Of a stretch of DNA of 64,000 bases, positions 27,061 through 35,552 are shown in pieces. The stretch is from Bradyrhizobium sp. LLZ17 (lineage in GTDB: Bacteria > Pseudomonadota > Alphaproteobacteria > Rhizobiales > Xanthobacteraceae). The position numbers and the translations under genes are program-made. The DNA lies in contig NZ_CP165734.1 of assembly GCF_041200145.1 (NCBI RefSeq), positions 1,302,001 to 1,366,000 of the forward strand. Reading direction: 5' to 3'. The notes below the pieces were generated by a model that was given only the letters and a program-made list of their open reading frames with translations, had not been told where the DNA came from and made no database searches. Each line of letters opens with the position of its first letter. Position 1 is the stretch's first letter.

Positions 27061-28245
27061 ATGACAGACGCCTCGACACTCTTTGACGCAGCCGTGATCG
27101 GCGGCGGACCGGCAGGCCTTGCGGCGGCCATCGCACTGGCGCAAGCGGGTGCCCGAACTGCGCTGGTGGCACGGCGCGTACCCTATGCCGACAACCGCAC
27201 CACCGCGCTGCTCGGCGCCTCCGTCGATCTGCTGGACGGCCTCGACGTCTGGCCACGCTGCAAGGACAAGGCCGCCGCGCTCGAAATCATGCGGCTCGTC
27301 GACGATACCGGCCGGCTGTTCCGCGCGCCGGAGGTCCGCTTCTCCTGTCACGAAATCGCCGTGGACGCCTTCGGCTACAATATCGACAACCGCTCCCTGA
27401 TGCTGGCGCTGGAAGCGCGCGCGGCCGAGTTGCCCGATCTCGTCCGTTTCGATGACGAGGCCGAGAGCGTCGTCGTCGAAGCCGCCGACGTCGCGCTCCG
27501 CACCGCCTCCGCGCAATTCTTGATGGCACGGCTGGTGGTCGGCGCCGACGGCCGGCATTCGTTGTGCCGAGAGGCGGCCGGGATCGCCGTGACACGGCGC
27601 GACCTGACGCAGACCGCGCTCACCTTCAATGTCAGCCATGCGCGGCCGCATCGCAACGTCTCGACCGAGTTCCATACGCCGCACGGCCCTTGCGTGTTCG
27701 TGCCCTTGCCCGGCAACCGCTCCAGCGTCGTCTGGGTCGCAGCTCCCGCCGAAGCCGAGCGGCTTCGCGCCCTGAGCGACGACGAACTGTCCGCCGCGAT
27801 CGAGAAGCAGGCGCATTCGATTTTGGGACTCATGACGGTCGAGCCCGGCCGCAACCTGTTCCCGTTGGCGATCGAGCGGCCAAAGTCCTTTGGCCGCGAC
27901 CGCATCGCGCTGGTCGGCGAAGCCGCCCACGTGGTTCCTCCGATCGGCGCCCAGGGCCTCAATCTCGGCCTCAGGGATGCCGCCGATATTGCGAGGCTTG
28001 CTGGCCAAGCGATTGCGGCGGGCGACGATCCCGGCGCGCCCGAGGTGCTCAAGCGCTACGACCGCGCGCGGCGGCCGGATATCCTGAGCCGGACATTTGC
28101 GATCGACATCGCCAACCGTTCCTTGCTCAACGACTTCCTGCCGCTCCAGCCGGTCCGCGCAGTCGGGATGCACCTGCTCGGCGCCATCGGCCCGCTCAGG
28201 CGCTTCGCGATGCGCGAAGGCCTGACGCCGACCTGGCGAAAATAA
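27061..28245 (+). CDS. UbiH/UbiF/VisC-family FAD-dependent hydroxylase
   Basis: A 394-residue flavoprotein monooxygenase. The FAD-binding GGGPAGLAAAIALAQAG motif is at the N terminus. The second FAD motif, RIALVGEAAHVVPPIGAQGLNLGLRDA, lies in the last third, with the DG-type VGADGRHS between them. The AHVVPPIGAQGLN variant is typical of ubiquinone-pathway hydroxylases acting on the aromatic ring of the polyprenylated precursor. The exact ring position cannot be assigned. The start is ATG 27061, just after a family A repeat. Confidence 0.9.
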   Translation: MTDASTLFDAAVIGGGPAGLAAAIALAQAGARTALVARRVPYADNRTTALLGASVDLLDGLDVWPRCKDKAAALEIMRLVDDTGRLFRAPEVRFSCHEIAVDAFGYNIDNRSLMLALEARAAELPDLVRFDDEAESVVVEAADVALRTASAQFLMARLVVGADGRHSLCREAAGIAVTRRDLTQTALTFNVSHARPHRNVSTEFHTPHGPCVFVPLPGNRSSVVWVAAPAEAERLRALSDDELSAAIEKQAHSILGLMTVEPGRNLFPLAIERPKSFGRDRIALVGEAAHVVPPIGAQGLNLGLRDAADIARLAGQAIAAGDDPGAPEVLKRYDRARRPDILSRTFAIDIANRSLLNDFLPLQPVRAVGMHLLGAIGPLRRFAMREGLTPTWRK

Positions 28246-28249
28246 CGTT

Positions 28250-29203
28250 TTACGGAAACACCAGCCGTCCGGTCTGGAGCAGCCACATCACGCTGGTCAG
28301 CGTCACCACCGACGCAAACGTCCCGAGCAGCACCGCGACGGAGGCGGATCTGATCCAGGCATCGTTCTGCCGGGCGATGACGAACACGTTCAGCGCCGGC
28401 GGCAGCGAGGCCATCAGCACTGCCGTCGCGGCCCAGGGCTGCGCGAACGGTCCGAACGCCAGCATCAACGCGAAGGACGCGAGCGGATGCACCAGGAGTT
28501 TGACTGCGATCACGCCCGGCACCTCCCAGGGCACGCGATCGAACGGACGGAGCGCCACCGTCACGCCGAGCACGAACAGCGCCGTCGGAGCGGCTGCGTT
28601 CTGGAGAAAGGTGATGGTGCGATCGAGCGCGACCGGCAGCTCGATATGCAGCGCCGCGACCGCTGCGCCAAAGCAGGCCGACATGATCAGCGGGTTGAGA
28701 ACGATCTGCTTCAGCACGACGCCAAAGGCATGCATTAGCGAGGGATGGTCCCGGTCGGAGAGCTCGATCAGCAGCGGCACGATCGAGAACAGGAAGATGC
28801 TGTCACAGCAGAAGATCAGCGCGGTCGGCGCCGACGCCTTCGGTCCCAGCACGGCAAGCGCCAGCCCCGGTCCCATATAGCCGATGTTGCCGTAGCCGCC
28901 GGACAGGCCCGCGAGCGTCGCCTCGCGCAGCGTCAGCCGTCCCAGAATCTTGCCGACGACGAGCGCGATGGTGAAGGCCGCAACCGTCGACAAGGTGGTC
29001 GCAACCAGGAACGGCGGGTTGTTCAATTCCGAGAACGGCGTCTTCGACATGATCGCGAACAGCAACGCCGGCAGCGACACGTAGAGCAGGAAGAAGTTCA
29101 TCCAGGCGAGGCCCGATTCCGGCAGCGATTTGACCTTGCCGCAGGCGAAACCGACGAAGATCAAGCCAAAATATGGTAGCGCCAGATTGAGGATATCGAC
29201 CAT
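28250..29203 (-). CDS. AEC (auxin efflux carrier) family transporter
   Basis: A 317-residue membrane protein with about ten helices, organised as two inverted halves typical of AEC carriers. The opening ILNLALPYFGLIFVGFACGK and the GYGNIGYMGPGLALAVLG crossover are family features. Bacterial members move organic acids such as malonate or malate; auxin transport should not be assumed. I start at ATG 29203 because upstream residues are hydrophilic and unlike the family. It converges with the UbiH-like gene (4-nt gap). Confidence 0.9.
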   Translation of the reverse strand: MVDILNLALPYFGLIFVGFACGKVKSLPESGLAWMNFFLLYVSLPALLFAIMSKTPFSELNNPPFLVATTLSTVAAFTIALVVGKILGRLTLREATLAGLSGGYGNIGYMGPGLALAVLGPKASAPTALIFCCDSIFLFSIVPLLIELSDRDHPSLMHAFGVVLKQIVLNPLIMSACFGAAVAALHIELPVALDRTITFLQNAAAPTALFVLGVTVALRPFDRVPWEVPGVIAVKLLVHPLASFALMLAFGPFAQPWAATAVLMASLPPALNVFVIARQNDAWIRSASVAVLLGTFASVVTLTSVMWLLQTGRLVFP

Positions 29204-29304
29204 TGATGAAGTGTTTTCTGAAGATTTGGGGGCGCCCCTTACCGGCAGGTTAAATCCAGATGAGGCCACTAGCATCGGCCACAATCCTGGTCTATCGACG
29301 GAGA

Positions 29305-29637
29305 ATGATTAAAGCGCGGACCGCCAAATTCCAGATCGGGCAGGTCGTTCGCCACCGGATCTTCTCGTTCCGGGGCGTGATTTTCGACATCGATCCGGAA
29401 TTCAACAACACCGAGGAATGGTGGCAGTCGATTCCTGAAGAGGTGCGGCCTCACAAGGATCAGCCGTTCTACCATCTGCTCGCGGAGAACGCGGACTCGG
29501 AATACGTCGCCTATGTCTCCGAGCAGAACCTGTTGGCCGACGAGTCCGGCGAGCCGATCCGCCATTCCCAGGTCGCCGAGATCTTCGTCAAGGACAAGAC
29601 CGGCGGCTACCGCCCGCGCAATCCATCGCTGAACTGA
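29305..29637 (+). CDS. hspQ: HspQ heat-shock/hemimethylated-DNA-binding family protein
   Basis: A 110-residue protein of the HspQ (YccV) family, which in Escherichia coli is a heat-inducible specificity-enhancing factor for Lon. The core matches the family: FQIGQVVRHRIFSFRGVIFDIDPEF, then QPFYHLLAEN and YVAYVSEQNL. I start at ATG 29305 with GGAGA just upstream; an earlier in-frame start exists at 29260 but lies in a non-conserved region. It is followed by a bidirectional terminator. Confidence 0.92.
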   Translation: MIKARTAKFQIGQVVRHRIFSFRGVIFDIDPEFNNTEEWWQSIPEEVRPHKDQPFYHLLAENADSEYVAYVSEQNLLADESGEPIRHSQVAEIFVKDKTGGYRPRNPSLN

Positions 29638-29663
29638 GTTTCGCCCGACCAAGCGGCCCAGCA

Positions 29664-29692
29664 AAAAAGGCGCTCGAGGTGAGCGCCTTTTT
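29664..29692. terminator. bidirectional Rho-independent terminator
   Basis: AAAAAGGCGCTC, loop GAGGT, GAGCGCCTTTTT: a 7-bp GC stem with A and T runs on both sides, placed between the convergent hspQ and ialB-like genes. It should end both transcripts. Confidence 0.9.
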
Positions 29693-29713
29693 CATGTCCG
29701 GATTTGAGCCCGC

Positions 29714-30517
29714 TTACTTCTGTGCCGCCGGAGCCGCGCCAGGCGCAGCACCGCTCTGCTCGAGCTTCTTGCGCTGCTCGTCAGCCTTCTTCTGAAGCTC
29801 TTCCTGGAGCTTCTTCTGGGTTTCCTCAAACACCTTCGGATCGGTCGGCGGGCCGTCATAGGCCTTCTGGAATTCGCCGGCGAGCGGCAGCGGCAGGGTC
29901 AGCGGCGCGCCGTTGGCGTTGATCGCCTGAACAACGAGATTCTGGCCCTTCTTCATGTTGTTGATGAGCTCTGGCGTCGCCTCGTAGTCGGACATGCAGC
30001 CGTTCTGGAAGCAGATCACATAGGGGCTCTGCAACGGCGGATTGTTGTCCACGATGATGCGGGTGCCGTGCACGAGCTGCATGCCGAGCGGCAGCGTCAC
30101 GCGCAGTATCTTCTTGGGCTCGCCTTCCGGCTCGATGATCACGGCCGCGATGACCGGCTGGCCCGATTCGATGCGGCCATCCTTGCCGGTGAAGCAGACC
30201 TGTTTGGCGTTGGCGTCCTGGCCCTTGAGGCAGAACTTGGTCCAGGGCGCGTAGATCAGCTGGATCTGCTGATCCGCCGGCTGGGCGCCCGGTTGTGCCG
30301 GAGCGCCCTGCGCGGGCGCTTGCTGGGCCTGAGGCGCAGGTGCGGGCGCCGGAGCTTTGGGGGCGGCCTTTGGCGCAGCCTTCGGAGCCGTCTTGGGCGC
30401 GGCCGGAGCGGCGGTCTGGGCTTCTGCGGCAAACGGAACGGCCAATGCCGTCGCCGTCAACAGGGCGAGTACTCGCCCGCGCGGCCGGACGGACGCGGCC
30501 AAATAACGGAAATTCAT
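29714..30517 (-). CDS. invasion-associated locus B (IalB) family exported protein
   Basis: A 267-residue exported protein. The signal peptide (about 1-34, ending AEAQ) is followed by an Ala/Pro/Lys linker with PKAAPKAAPKAP repeats. The IalB domain (about 85-225) has APWTKFCLKG, CFTGKDGR, LPLGMQLVHGTRI and VICFQNGCMSDYEA with four cysteines likely forming disulphides. The C-terminal tail is a charged Lys/Gln helix. The name comes from Bartonella; in soil bacteria the role is unknown, probably envelope-related. I start at ATG 30517, where the signal peptide begins. Confidence 0.9.
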   Translation of the reverse strand: MNFRYLAASVRPRGRVLALLTATALAVPFAAEAQTAAPAAPKTAPKAAPKAAPKAPAPAPAPQAQQAPAQGAPAQPGAQPADQQIQLIYAPWTKFCLKGQDANAKQVCFTGKDGRIESGQPVIAAVIIEPEGEPKKILRVTLPLGMQLVHGTRIIVDNNPPLQSPYVICFQNGCMSDYEATPELINNMKKGQNLVVQAINANGAPLTLPLPLAGEFQKAYDGPPTDPKVFEETQKKLQEELQKKADEQRKKLEQSGAAPGAAPAAQK

Positions 30518-30775
30518 TGCGGAAAACCCTTTCTGAACGGGAAGCGCCCGAACCGCTCCGAAGCGCCGAACCGAGCCGCCAGGCGCGGCTCTCTCCCCGT
30601 CAATTGAGGCGGATAAGTGACGGGCTCGGCGCTCGTGCGCGATTGCCCGCCTTCTTAACGCGGTCGACGAAAAGATCAATGCCGACAAGCGTGTTTGACC
30701 GCGCTGGCGCCGGCGCCCCATCAAATTCCCTGTGATAAGATTGAGGCCCGGCTGTCCTCGAATCAACGTGTACCA

Positions 30776-32611
30776 ATGTTCATGTTCCAGCGCCTGCTCG
30801 AGGGCCCCGGTGTGCGCCTCTGCGTCGTCGCCTTTGCTCTGGCCGCCGGGCTCGCAGCAAGCGGCGTGCGAGCCGAGGAAGCGCATGCCATCGCGATGCA
30901 CGGCAAGCCGGCACTAGCGGCCGATTTCACCCACATGCCCTATGCCAATCCGGAAGCGCCCAAGGGCGGGCGGCTGACCTGGGGCATGCTCGGCACCTTC
31001 GACAGCCTCAATCCCTTCATCGTGAGGGGATTGGCCGTGCAGCAGATGCGGGGCTACGTGGTCGAGAGCCTGCTTGCGCGCGGACAGGATGAGCCGTTCA
31101 CGCTCTATGGACTCCTCGCCAGGACCGTCGAGACCGACGACCAGCGGAGTTATGTCACCTTCCGCCTCGATCCCCGCGCCCGCTTCTCCGACGGCAAGCA
31201 GGTCACCGCCGACGACGTGCTGTTTTCCTGGCAGCTTCTGCGCGACCACGGCCGCCCGAACCTTCGGCAATACTATGGCAAGGTCGCCAAGGCCGACGCG
31301 CCAGATCCCCTCACCGTCCGCTTCGACCTCGCGGGCGCCAATGACCGCGAATTGCCACTGATCCTCGGCCTGATGCCGATCCTGCCGAAACATGCTGTCG
31401 ACGTCGCGACGTTCGAGGAGACGACGCTGACCGGGCCGATCGGCTCGGGCCCCTACCGGGTCACGGTGGTGAAGCCCGGCGCCAGCGTCACGCTGACCCG
31501 CAATCCCGATTATTGGGGCCGCGACCTCCCAGTCAATCGCGGGCTCTACAATTTCGACGAGATCAGGCTCGACTATTTTCGCGAGGCGAACGGCCAGTTT
31601 GAAGCCTTCAAGCGCGGCCTCTATGATTTCCGTGTCGAGAACGAGCCGCTGCGATGGCACGACGGCTATGATTTTCCCGCGGCAAAGAGCGGCGATGTGA
31701 TCCGCGACACCATCAAGCCCGGCGTACCGCAGCCGTCGGAATTCCTGGTGTTCAACACGCGGCGGCCGATCTTCGCCGACATCCGCGTGCGCCAGGCGCT
31801 GACGCTGCTGTTCGATTTCGAGCTGGTCAACCGCAGCTATTTCTTCGGACTCTATTCGCGCGTTGCCGGCTATTTCGCCGGTTCGGAGCTGTCAGCCTAC
31901 GGCCGGCCTGCGGATGCAAGCGAGCGCGAACTGCTCAAACCCTTTGCCGCGCGGATGCCGCCCGACATCATGGACGGCATCTATCGCCTCCCCGTCACCG
32001 ACGGCTCAGGGCGCGACCGCACCACGCTACGCGCCGCGCTAAAGCTGTTGTCGGAGGCCGGCTACGATCTCGAGGGCACAGTGCTGCGCAACCGCGCGAC
32101 CAAAGCCCCCCTCACTTTCGAGATATTGGTGACCACCCGCGACCAGGAGCGCATCGCGCTGGCGTTCCAGCGCGACCTCAAGCGCGCCGGCATCGAGCCG
32201 AGCGTGCGATCGGTCGATCCCGTGCAGTTCGACCAGCGCCGGCTGGGTTACGAGTTCGATATGATCCAGAACCGCTGGGACCAGTCGCTCTCGCCCGGCA
32301 ACGAGCAATATTTCTATTGGGGCAGCGCAGCCGCGGACAATCCGGGTACCCGCAACTACATGGGCGCCAGGGATCCCGCGGTCGATGCCATGATCGCGGC
32401 CCTCTTGGAGGCCCGTGATCATACGGACTTCGTCTCGGCGGTGCGGGCGCTCGACCGTGCCCTGATCGCAGGCTTCTACACAATCCCCCTGTTTAACGTC
32501 TCCGAGCAATGGATCGCGCGCTGGAATCGGATAGAACGACCATCGACCACCGCGCTGTCCGGGTATCTGCCGGAGACCTGGTGGTCGAAGGGTCCGTCTC
32601 CAGCGAAGTGA
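30776..32611 (+). CDS. ABC transporter solute-binding protein, oligopeptide/YejA-type (family 5)
   Basis: A 611-residue periplasmic binding protein. An N-terminal signal peptide (cleaved near GVRAEEA) is followed by AIAMHGKPAL, the usual YejA-like mature start. GTFDSLNPFIVRG, FRLDPRARFSDGKQVTADDVLFSW and the late RWDQSLSPGNEQ are family 5 features. YejA proteins bind peptides including microcin C, but no yejBEF genes follow here. The next gene, 4 nt away, is a degenerate adenylate-forming enzyme, so this may be an orphan or serve a remote permease. The region 30518-30775 is the divergent promoter gap. Confidence 0.88.
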   Translation: MFMFQRLLEGPGVRLCVVAFALAAGLAASGVRAEEAHAIAMHGKPALAADFTHMPYANPEAPKGGRLTWGMLGTFDSLNPFIVRGLAVQQMRGYVVESLLARGQDEPFTLYGLLARTVETDDQRSYVTFRLDPRARFSDGKQVTADDVLFSWQLLRDHGRPNLRQYYGKVAKADAPDPLTVRFDLAGANDRELPLILGLMPILPKHAVDVATFEETTLTGPIGSGPYRVTVVKPGASVTLTRNPDYWGRDLPVNRGLYNFDEIRLDYFREANGQFEAFKRGLYDFRVENEPLRWHDGYDFPAAKSGDVIRDTIKPGVPQPSEFLVFNTRRPIFADIRVRQALTLLFDFELVNRSYFFGLYSRVAGYFAGSELSAYGRPADASERELLKPFAARMPPDIMDGIYRLPVTDGSGRDRTTLRAALKLLSEAGYDLEGTVLRNRATKAPLTFEILVTTRDQERIALAFQRDLKRAGIEPSVRSVDPVQFDQRRLGYEFDMIQNRWDQSLSPGNEQYFYWGSAAADNPGTRNYMGARDPAVDAMIAALLEARDHTDFVSAVRALDRALIAGFYTIPLFNVSEQWIARWNRIERPSTTALSGYLPETWWSKGPSPAK

Positions 32612-32615
32612 TGCC

Positions 32616-34118
32616 GTGAACCAGCCAGCCGTATCGCCGACGCTCGACACGTTGTTCCAGCGCACGCTGTCCCGGCAGCCGCATGCGCCCGCCTTGTTCG
32701 ATCCCCTCAACAAGGCACGCATCACCGGACACCAGCCGCGGCGGCTGACCTATGCCGAGGCCGACACGGCGATCGAGGCACTGTCGGCGCATTTCGTCGA
32801 GTCGGGCCTGCCCGCCAATTCCGTCATCGCGATCCAGTTGCCGAGCACGGTCGAGTTCGTGCTGACGGTGCTCGCCGCCCACCGCGCCGGCCTCGTCGTC
32901 GCCGTGCTGCCCCTGCTCTGGCGGCATGCGGAACTGACCGCCGCGCTCAACCGCACCGCGGCGCGCGCCATCGTCACCATGAGCAAGCTCGATGGCGTCA
33001 GCTATTCCGACCTCGCCATGCATGCCGCGGCGGAAGCCTTCTCGATCCGCCACGTGTTCGGTTTCGGCCCCGACCTGCCCGAGGGCATGGCCTCGCTCGA
33101 CGACGTCCTGGCGCGCCCGCCCGGTACCACGCGCGCCGTGATCCAGGACGGCCGCAAGGCGGCGATGATCTCCTTTGATGTCACGGCAGAGGGCTTTCGC
33201 CCGGTGCCGCGGCCGCATTTCAGCCTGATCGCCGGCGGCCTCGCGATGTCGCTCGAAGCCGACATCAAGCAGGGCGCGACCGTGATGGCGGCGTTCTCGC
33301 CGATGTCGTTCGCGGGCCTCGCCTCATCGCTTGCGGTGTGGCTGCTCTGCGGCGGCACGCTGGCGCTGCATCATCCCTTCGAGAGCGAGGTGCTGGAGCA
33401 GCAGATCAACGCGCATGAATGCGACGTGCTGATCGCCCCGGCGCAGCTCGCCTTGCGGCTTGGCGATTCGGATCTTGCAGCGCGGATGCCGACCTTGCGC
33501 AACGTCGTCGGTTTGTGGCGTGCGCCCGAGCAGGTGGCGGCGAGCGAGGCATGGATCGCTCCGCATGCGCCGCTCACCGACGTTTATCTGTTCGGCGAGG
33601 CCGGATTGTTCGGCGCCCGGCGCGGCGAGGACGGCATGCCCCTGACCGTGATGCCCGGGCCGCATGGCGCCCCGCGCGAGCAGTCCGGATCCTCGATTGC
33701 AGGCGACATTCTGCTGACGCCGAAGGGCACGCTCGGGCTGCGCGGGCCGATGGTGCCGATCGCGGCCTACGCTCCGCCACAGCCGGTTGGCGATACGCTG
33801 ATTGCGCAGCCGCCGCGCGACTATGTCGATACCGGCTATGCCGCGCGGATCGATCGTGCCAGCGGCGCGATCTGCATCACCGCGCCGCCCTCCGGCATCA
33901 TGGCGGTTGGCGGCTACCGCTTCCTCTCCAATGACTTGCAGGAATGGGCACGCCGGCTCGGCCAGGGCGCGCTCTTGACCGCGCTGCCCGACCGGCTCTC
34001 GGGGCACCGGCTGGCTGGCCGGGCCCAGGACAATGCCCGCGCCCGCGAGGCGCTCAGTGAACTCGGGCTTAACCCCCTGATGGTCGAAGCTTTTCGCGAC
34101 CGCTCCGGGCCGACTTGA
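32616..34118 (+). CDS. AMP-binding (adenylate-forming) superfamily protein with degenerate ATP motif
   Basis: A 500-residue protein with the overall layout of acyl-CoA ligases: an N-terminal part with DTLFQRTLSRQPHAPALF, a middle ALHHPFESEVLEQQI segment, a VDTGYAARIDRASG region that corresponds to the A7/A8 motifs, and a short C-terminal lid. The Ser/Thr/Gly-rich phosphate loop (A3) is replaced by FDVTAEGFRPVPRPH, and the A5 motif is poorly kept (YLFGEAGLFG). ATP activation is therefore doubtful. The start is GTG at 32616, 4 nt after the binding-protein stop, so it is cotranscribed. Confidence 0.82.
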   Translation: MNQPAVSPTLDTLFQRTLSRQPHAPALFDPLNKARITGHQPRRLTYAEADTAIEALSAHFVESGLPANSVIAIQLPSTVEFVLTVLAAHRAGLVVAVLPLLWRHAELTAALNRTAARAIVTMSKLDGVSYSDLAMHAAAEAFSIRHVFGFGPDLPEGMASLDDVLARPPGTTRAVIQDGRKAAMISFDVTAEGFRPVPRPHFSLIAGGLAMSLEADIKQGATVMAAFSPMSFAGLASSLAVWLLCGGTLALHHPFESEVLEQQINAHECDVLIAPAQLALRLGDSDLAARMPTLRNVVGLWRAPEQVAASEAWIAPHAPLTDVYLFGEAGLFGARRGEDGMPLTVMPGPHGAPREQSGSSIAGDILLTPKGTLGLRGPMVPIAAYAPPQPVGDTLIAQPPRDYVDTGYAARIDRASGAICITAPPSGIMAVGGYRFLSNDLQEWARRLGQGALLTALPDRLSGHRLAGRAQDNARAREALSELGLNPLMVEAFRDRSGPT

Positions 34119-34202
34119 GCACAGTTTCGGCCCATTCGTTGACGCAGCATTAAGGCGGCCAAACTAGATTGCGCAGCATCGATTGCGTGATCAGAGTTTG
34201 TG

Positions 34203-35423
34203 ATGTCCCAGGCGGGCCCGATCCTTTTTGTGTCCAATGCCGAGCGCCCCGCCTTCATTGCGGCGCTGGACGAGGCTCGATTCTTTCCCGTCGTCGATAC
34301 CGATTGGGCCAGCGCCGCGCGCGCCGTCGAGCAGATGCAGCCGGCGGCCGTCCTTGCCGCGATGCATGGCGGGCACGAACCGCATATTGCGCTGCTTGCG
34401 AAGAAGATCGCGGATCAGCCGCTCTATCTGCCACTGATCGCCCTCGATGCACGGAGCACGCTGCCTCCCAACGCCCTGCCCTTCTCCTCACGCGACAATG
34501 CCGACGCCCTGATCGCACGGCTTCGCGCCGCGATGCGCGTGCGCACGCTGCATGCCACGGTGCTGCGCCGGCTGCCGGAGCTGAGGGTCGCGCCGCCGGA
34601 CGCTGATCCCGTGCGCGATGCCACCGTACTCCTGGTCGGCCGCGGCGCGGCTTACCCCGCGCTCTCCGTCGCGCTCGGCGAACGCATGGGCGTCATCGGC
34701 GCGCTTTCGATCGAGGCGGCGGCAAAGCATCTCAACTCCCGCGACATCGACGGCGTCGTGCTCGCCGAAGGTTTTACCCCGCGCGTCACCGATGCCTTCC
34801 TCACGGTGCTCGCGGAGGATACGCGCTTCCGCAACCTGCCCGTGGTCGTCACCGCGCACCAGCTCGTACAAAGCTATGATTTGCCCAATCTCGAGCTGAT
34901 CTCGGGCGAGCCTGCGAAGATCGCCGCCAACGCACTGCCCCTGATCCGCCAGCACGCAATGGAAGCGCAACTCAGCCGCACCCTGCGCTCGATCGACGCC
35001 GGCGGCTGGCTCGACCCGCGCAGCGGGCTGCTGACGGTCGAAGCCTTCGCGCGGGATTTTTCCAAGGCGGTCGAGCAGACACTTGGCCGCGGCGGCGGCC
35101 TGTCGGTGGCGCGCTTTGCCTTCGATCCCGGCAATCCTCGCGCGCAATTGGACGCCGCGCGGATCCTGAGCCGCCTGATGCGACAGATGGATTTCGGTGC
35201 CGCCCAGAAAGACGGCTCCGTGATCGTGGTGTTCGCCGAAACCGACTTCCGCACCGCTCATATGATCGCCCGCCGCCTCTCCGCGGTCATGCGGCATACT
35301 TCGAACGGCAAGCACGAGATGCGCAGCGATCCGGTGGTCTCGGTGGACTCGCTGTCGCCGTCGGATACGGCCCGATCGCTGCTCGCGCGGCTGTCGGCGG
35401 ACGCCTCAAGGGCTGCGTCGTAG
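34203..35423 (+). CDS. degenerate PleD-like protein (two receiver-like domains and a non-canonical GGDEF domain)
   Basis: A 406-residue cytoplasmic protein. Residues about 8-120 and 140-255 look like two receiver-type alpha/beta domains without clear phospho-acceptor aspartates. From about 265, DPRSGLLTVEAFARDF matches the start of a diguanylate cyclase (D-x-x-TGL). The GGDEF loop is not recognisable; the equivalent stretch is KDGSVIVVFAETD. It is probably catalytically inactive and may work as a c-di-GMP or protein-binding scaffold. ATG 34203 is preferred over the GTG three bases earlier. Confidence 0.7.
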   Translation: MSQAGPILFVSNAERPAFIAALDEARFFPVVDTDWASAARAVEQMQPAAVLAAMHGGHEPHIALLAKKIADQPLYLPLIALDARSTLPPNALPFSSRDNADALIARLRAAMRVRTLHATVLRRLPELRVAPPDADPVRDATVLLVGRGAAYPALSVALGERMGVIGALSIEAAAKHLNSRDIDGVVLAEGFTPRVTDAFLTVLAEDTRFRNLPVVVTAHQLVQSYDLPNLELISGEPAKIAANALPLIRQHAMEAQLSRTLRSIDAGGWLDPRSGLLTVEAFARDFSKAVEQTLGRGGGLSVARFAFDPGNPRAQLDAARILSRLMRQMDFGAAQKDGSVIVVFAETDFRTAHMIARRLSAVMRHTSNGKHEMRSDPVVSVDSLSPSDTARSLLARLSADASRAAS

Positions 35424-35454
35424 CTTTCTTCGGCAAGCTGCTGCAACAAAACAT

Positions 35455-35535
35455 CGTCATTGCGAGCGCAGCGAAGCAATCCAGAATCTTCCCGCGGGCA
35501 ACAGTCTGGATTGCTTCGCTGCGCTCGCAATGACG
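35455..35535. repeat. 31-bp perfect inverted repeat, family B
   Basis: Left arm 35455-35485 (CGTCATTGCGAGCGCAGCGA...) and right arm 35505-35535 are perfect reverse complements over 31 bp, separated by a 19-nt loop. It lies between convergent genes and may terminate both. A degenerate copy is at 42051-42130. Confidence 0.88.
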
Positions 35536-35552
35536 TGGTGAGACCTGAAGCC

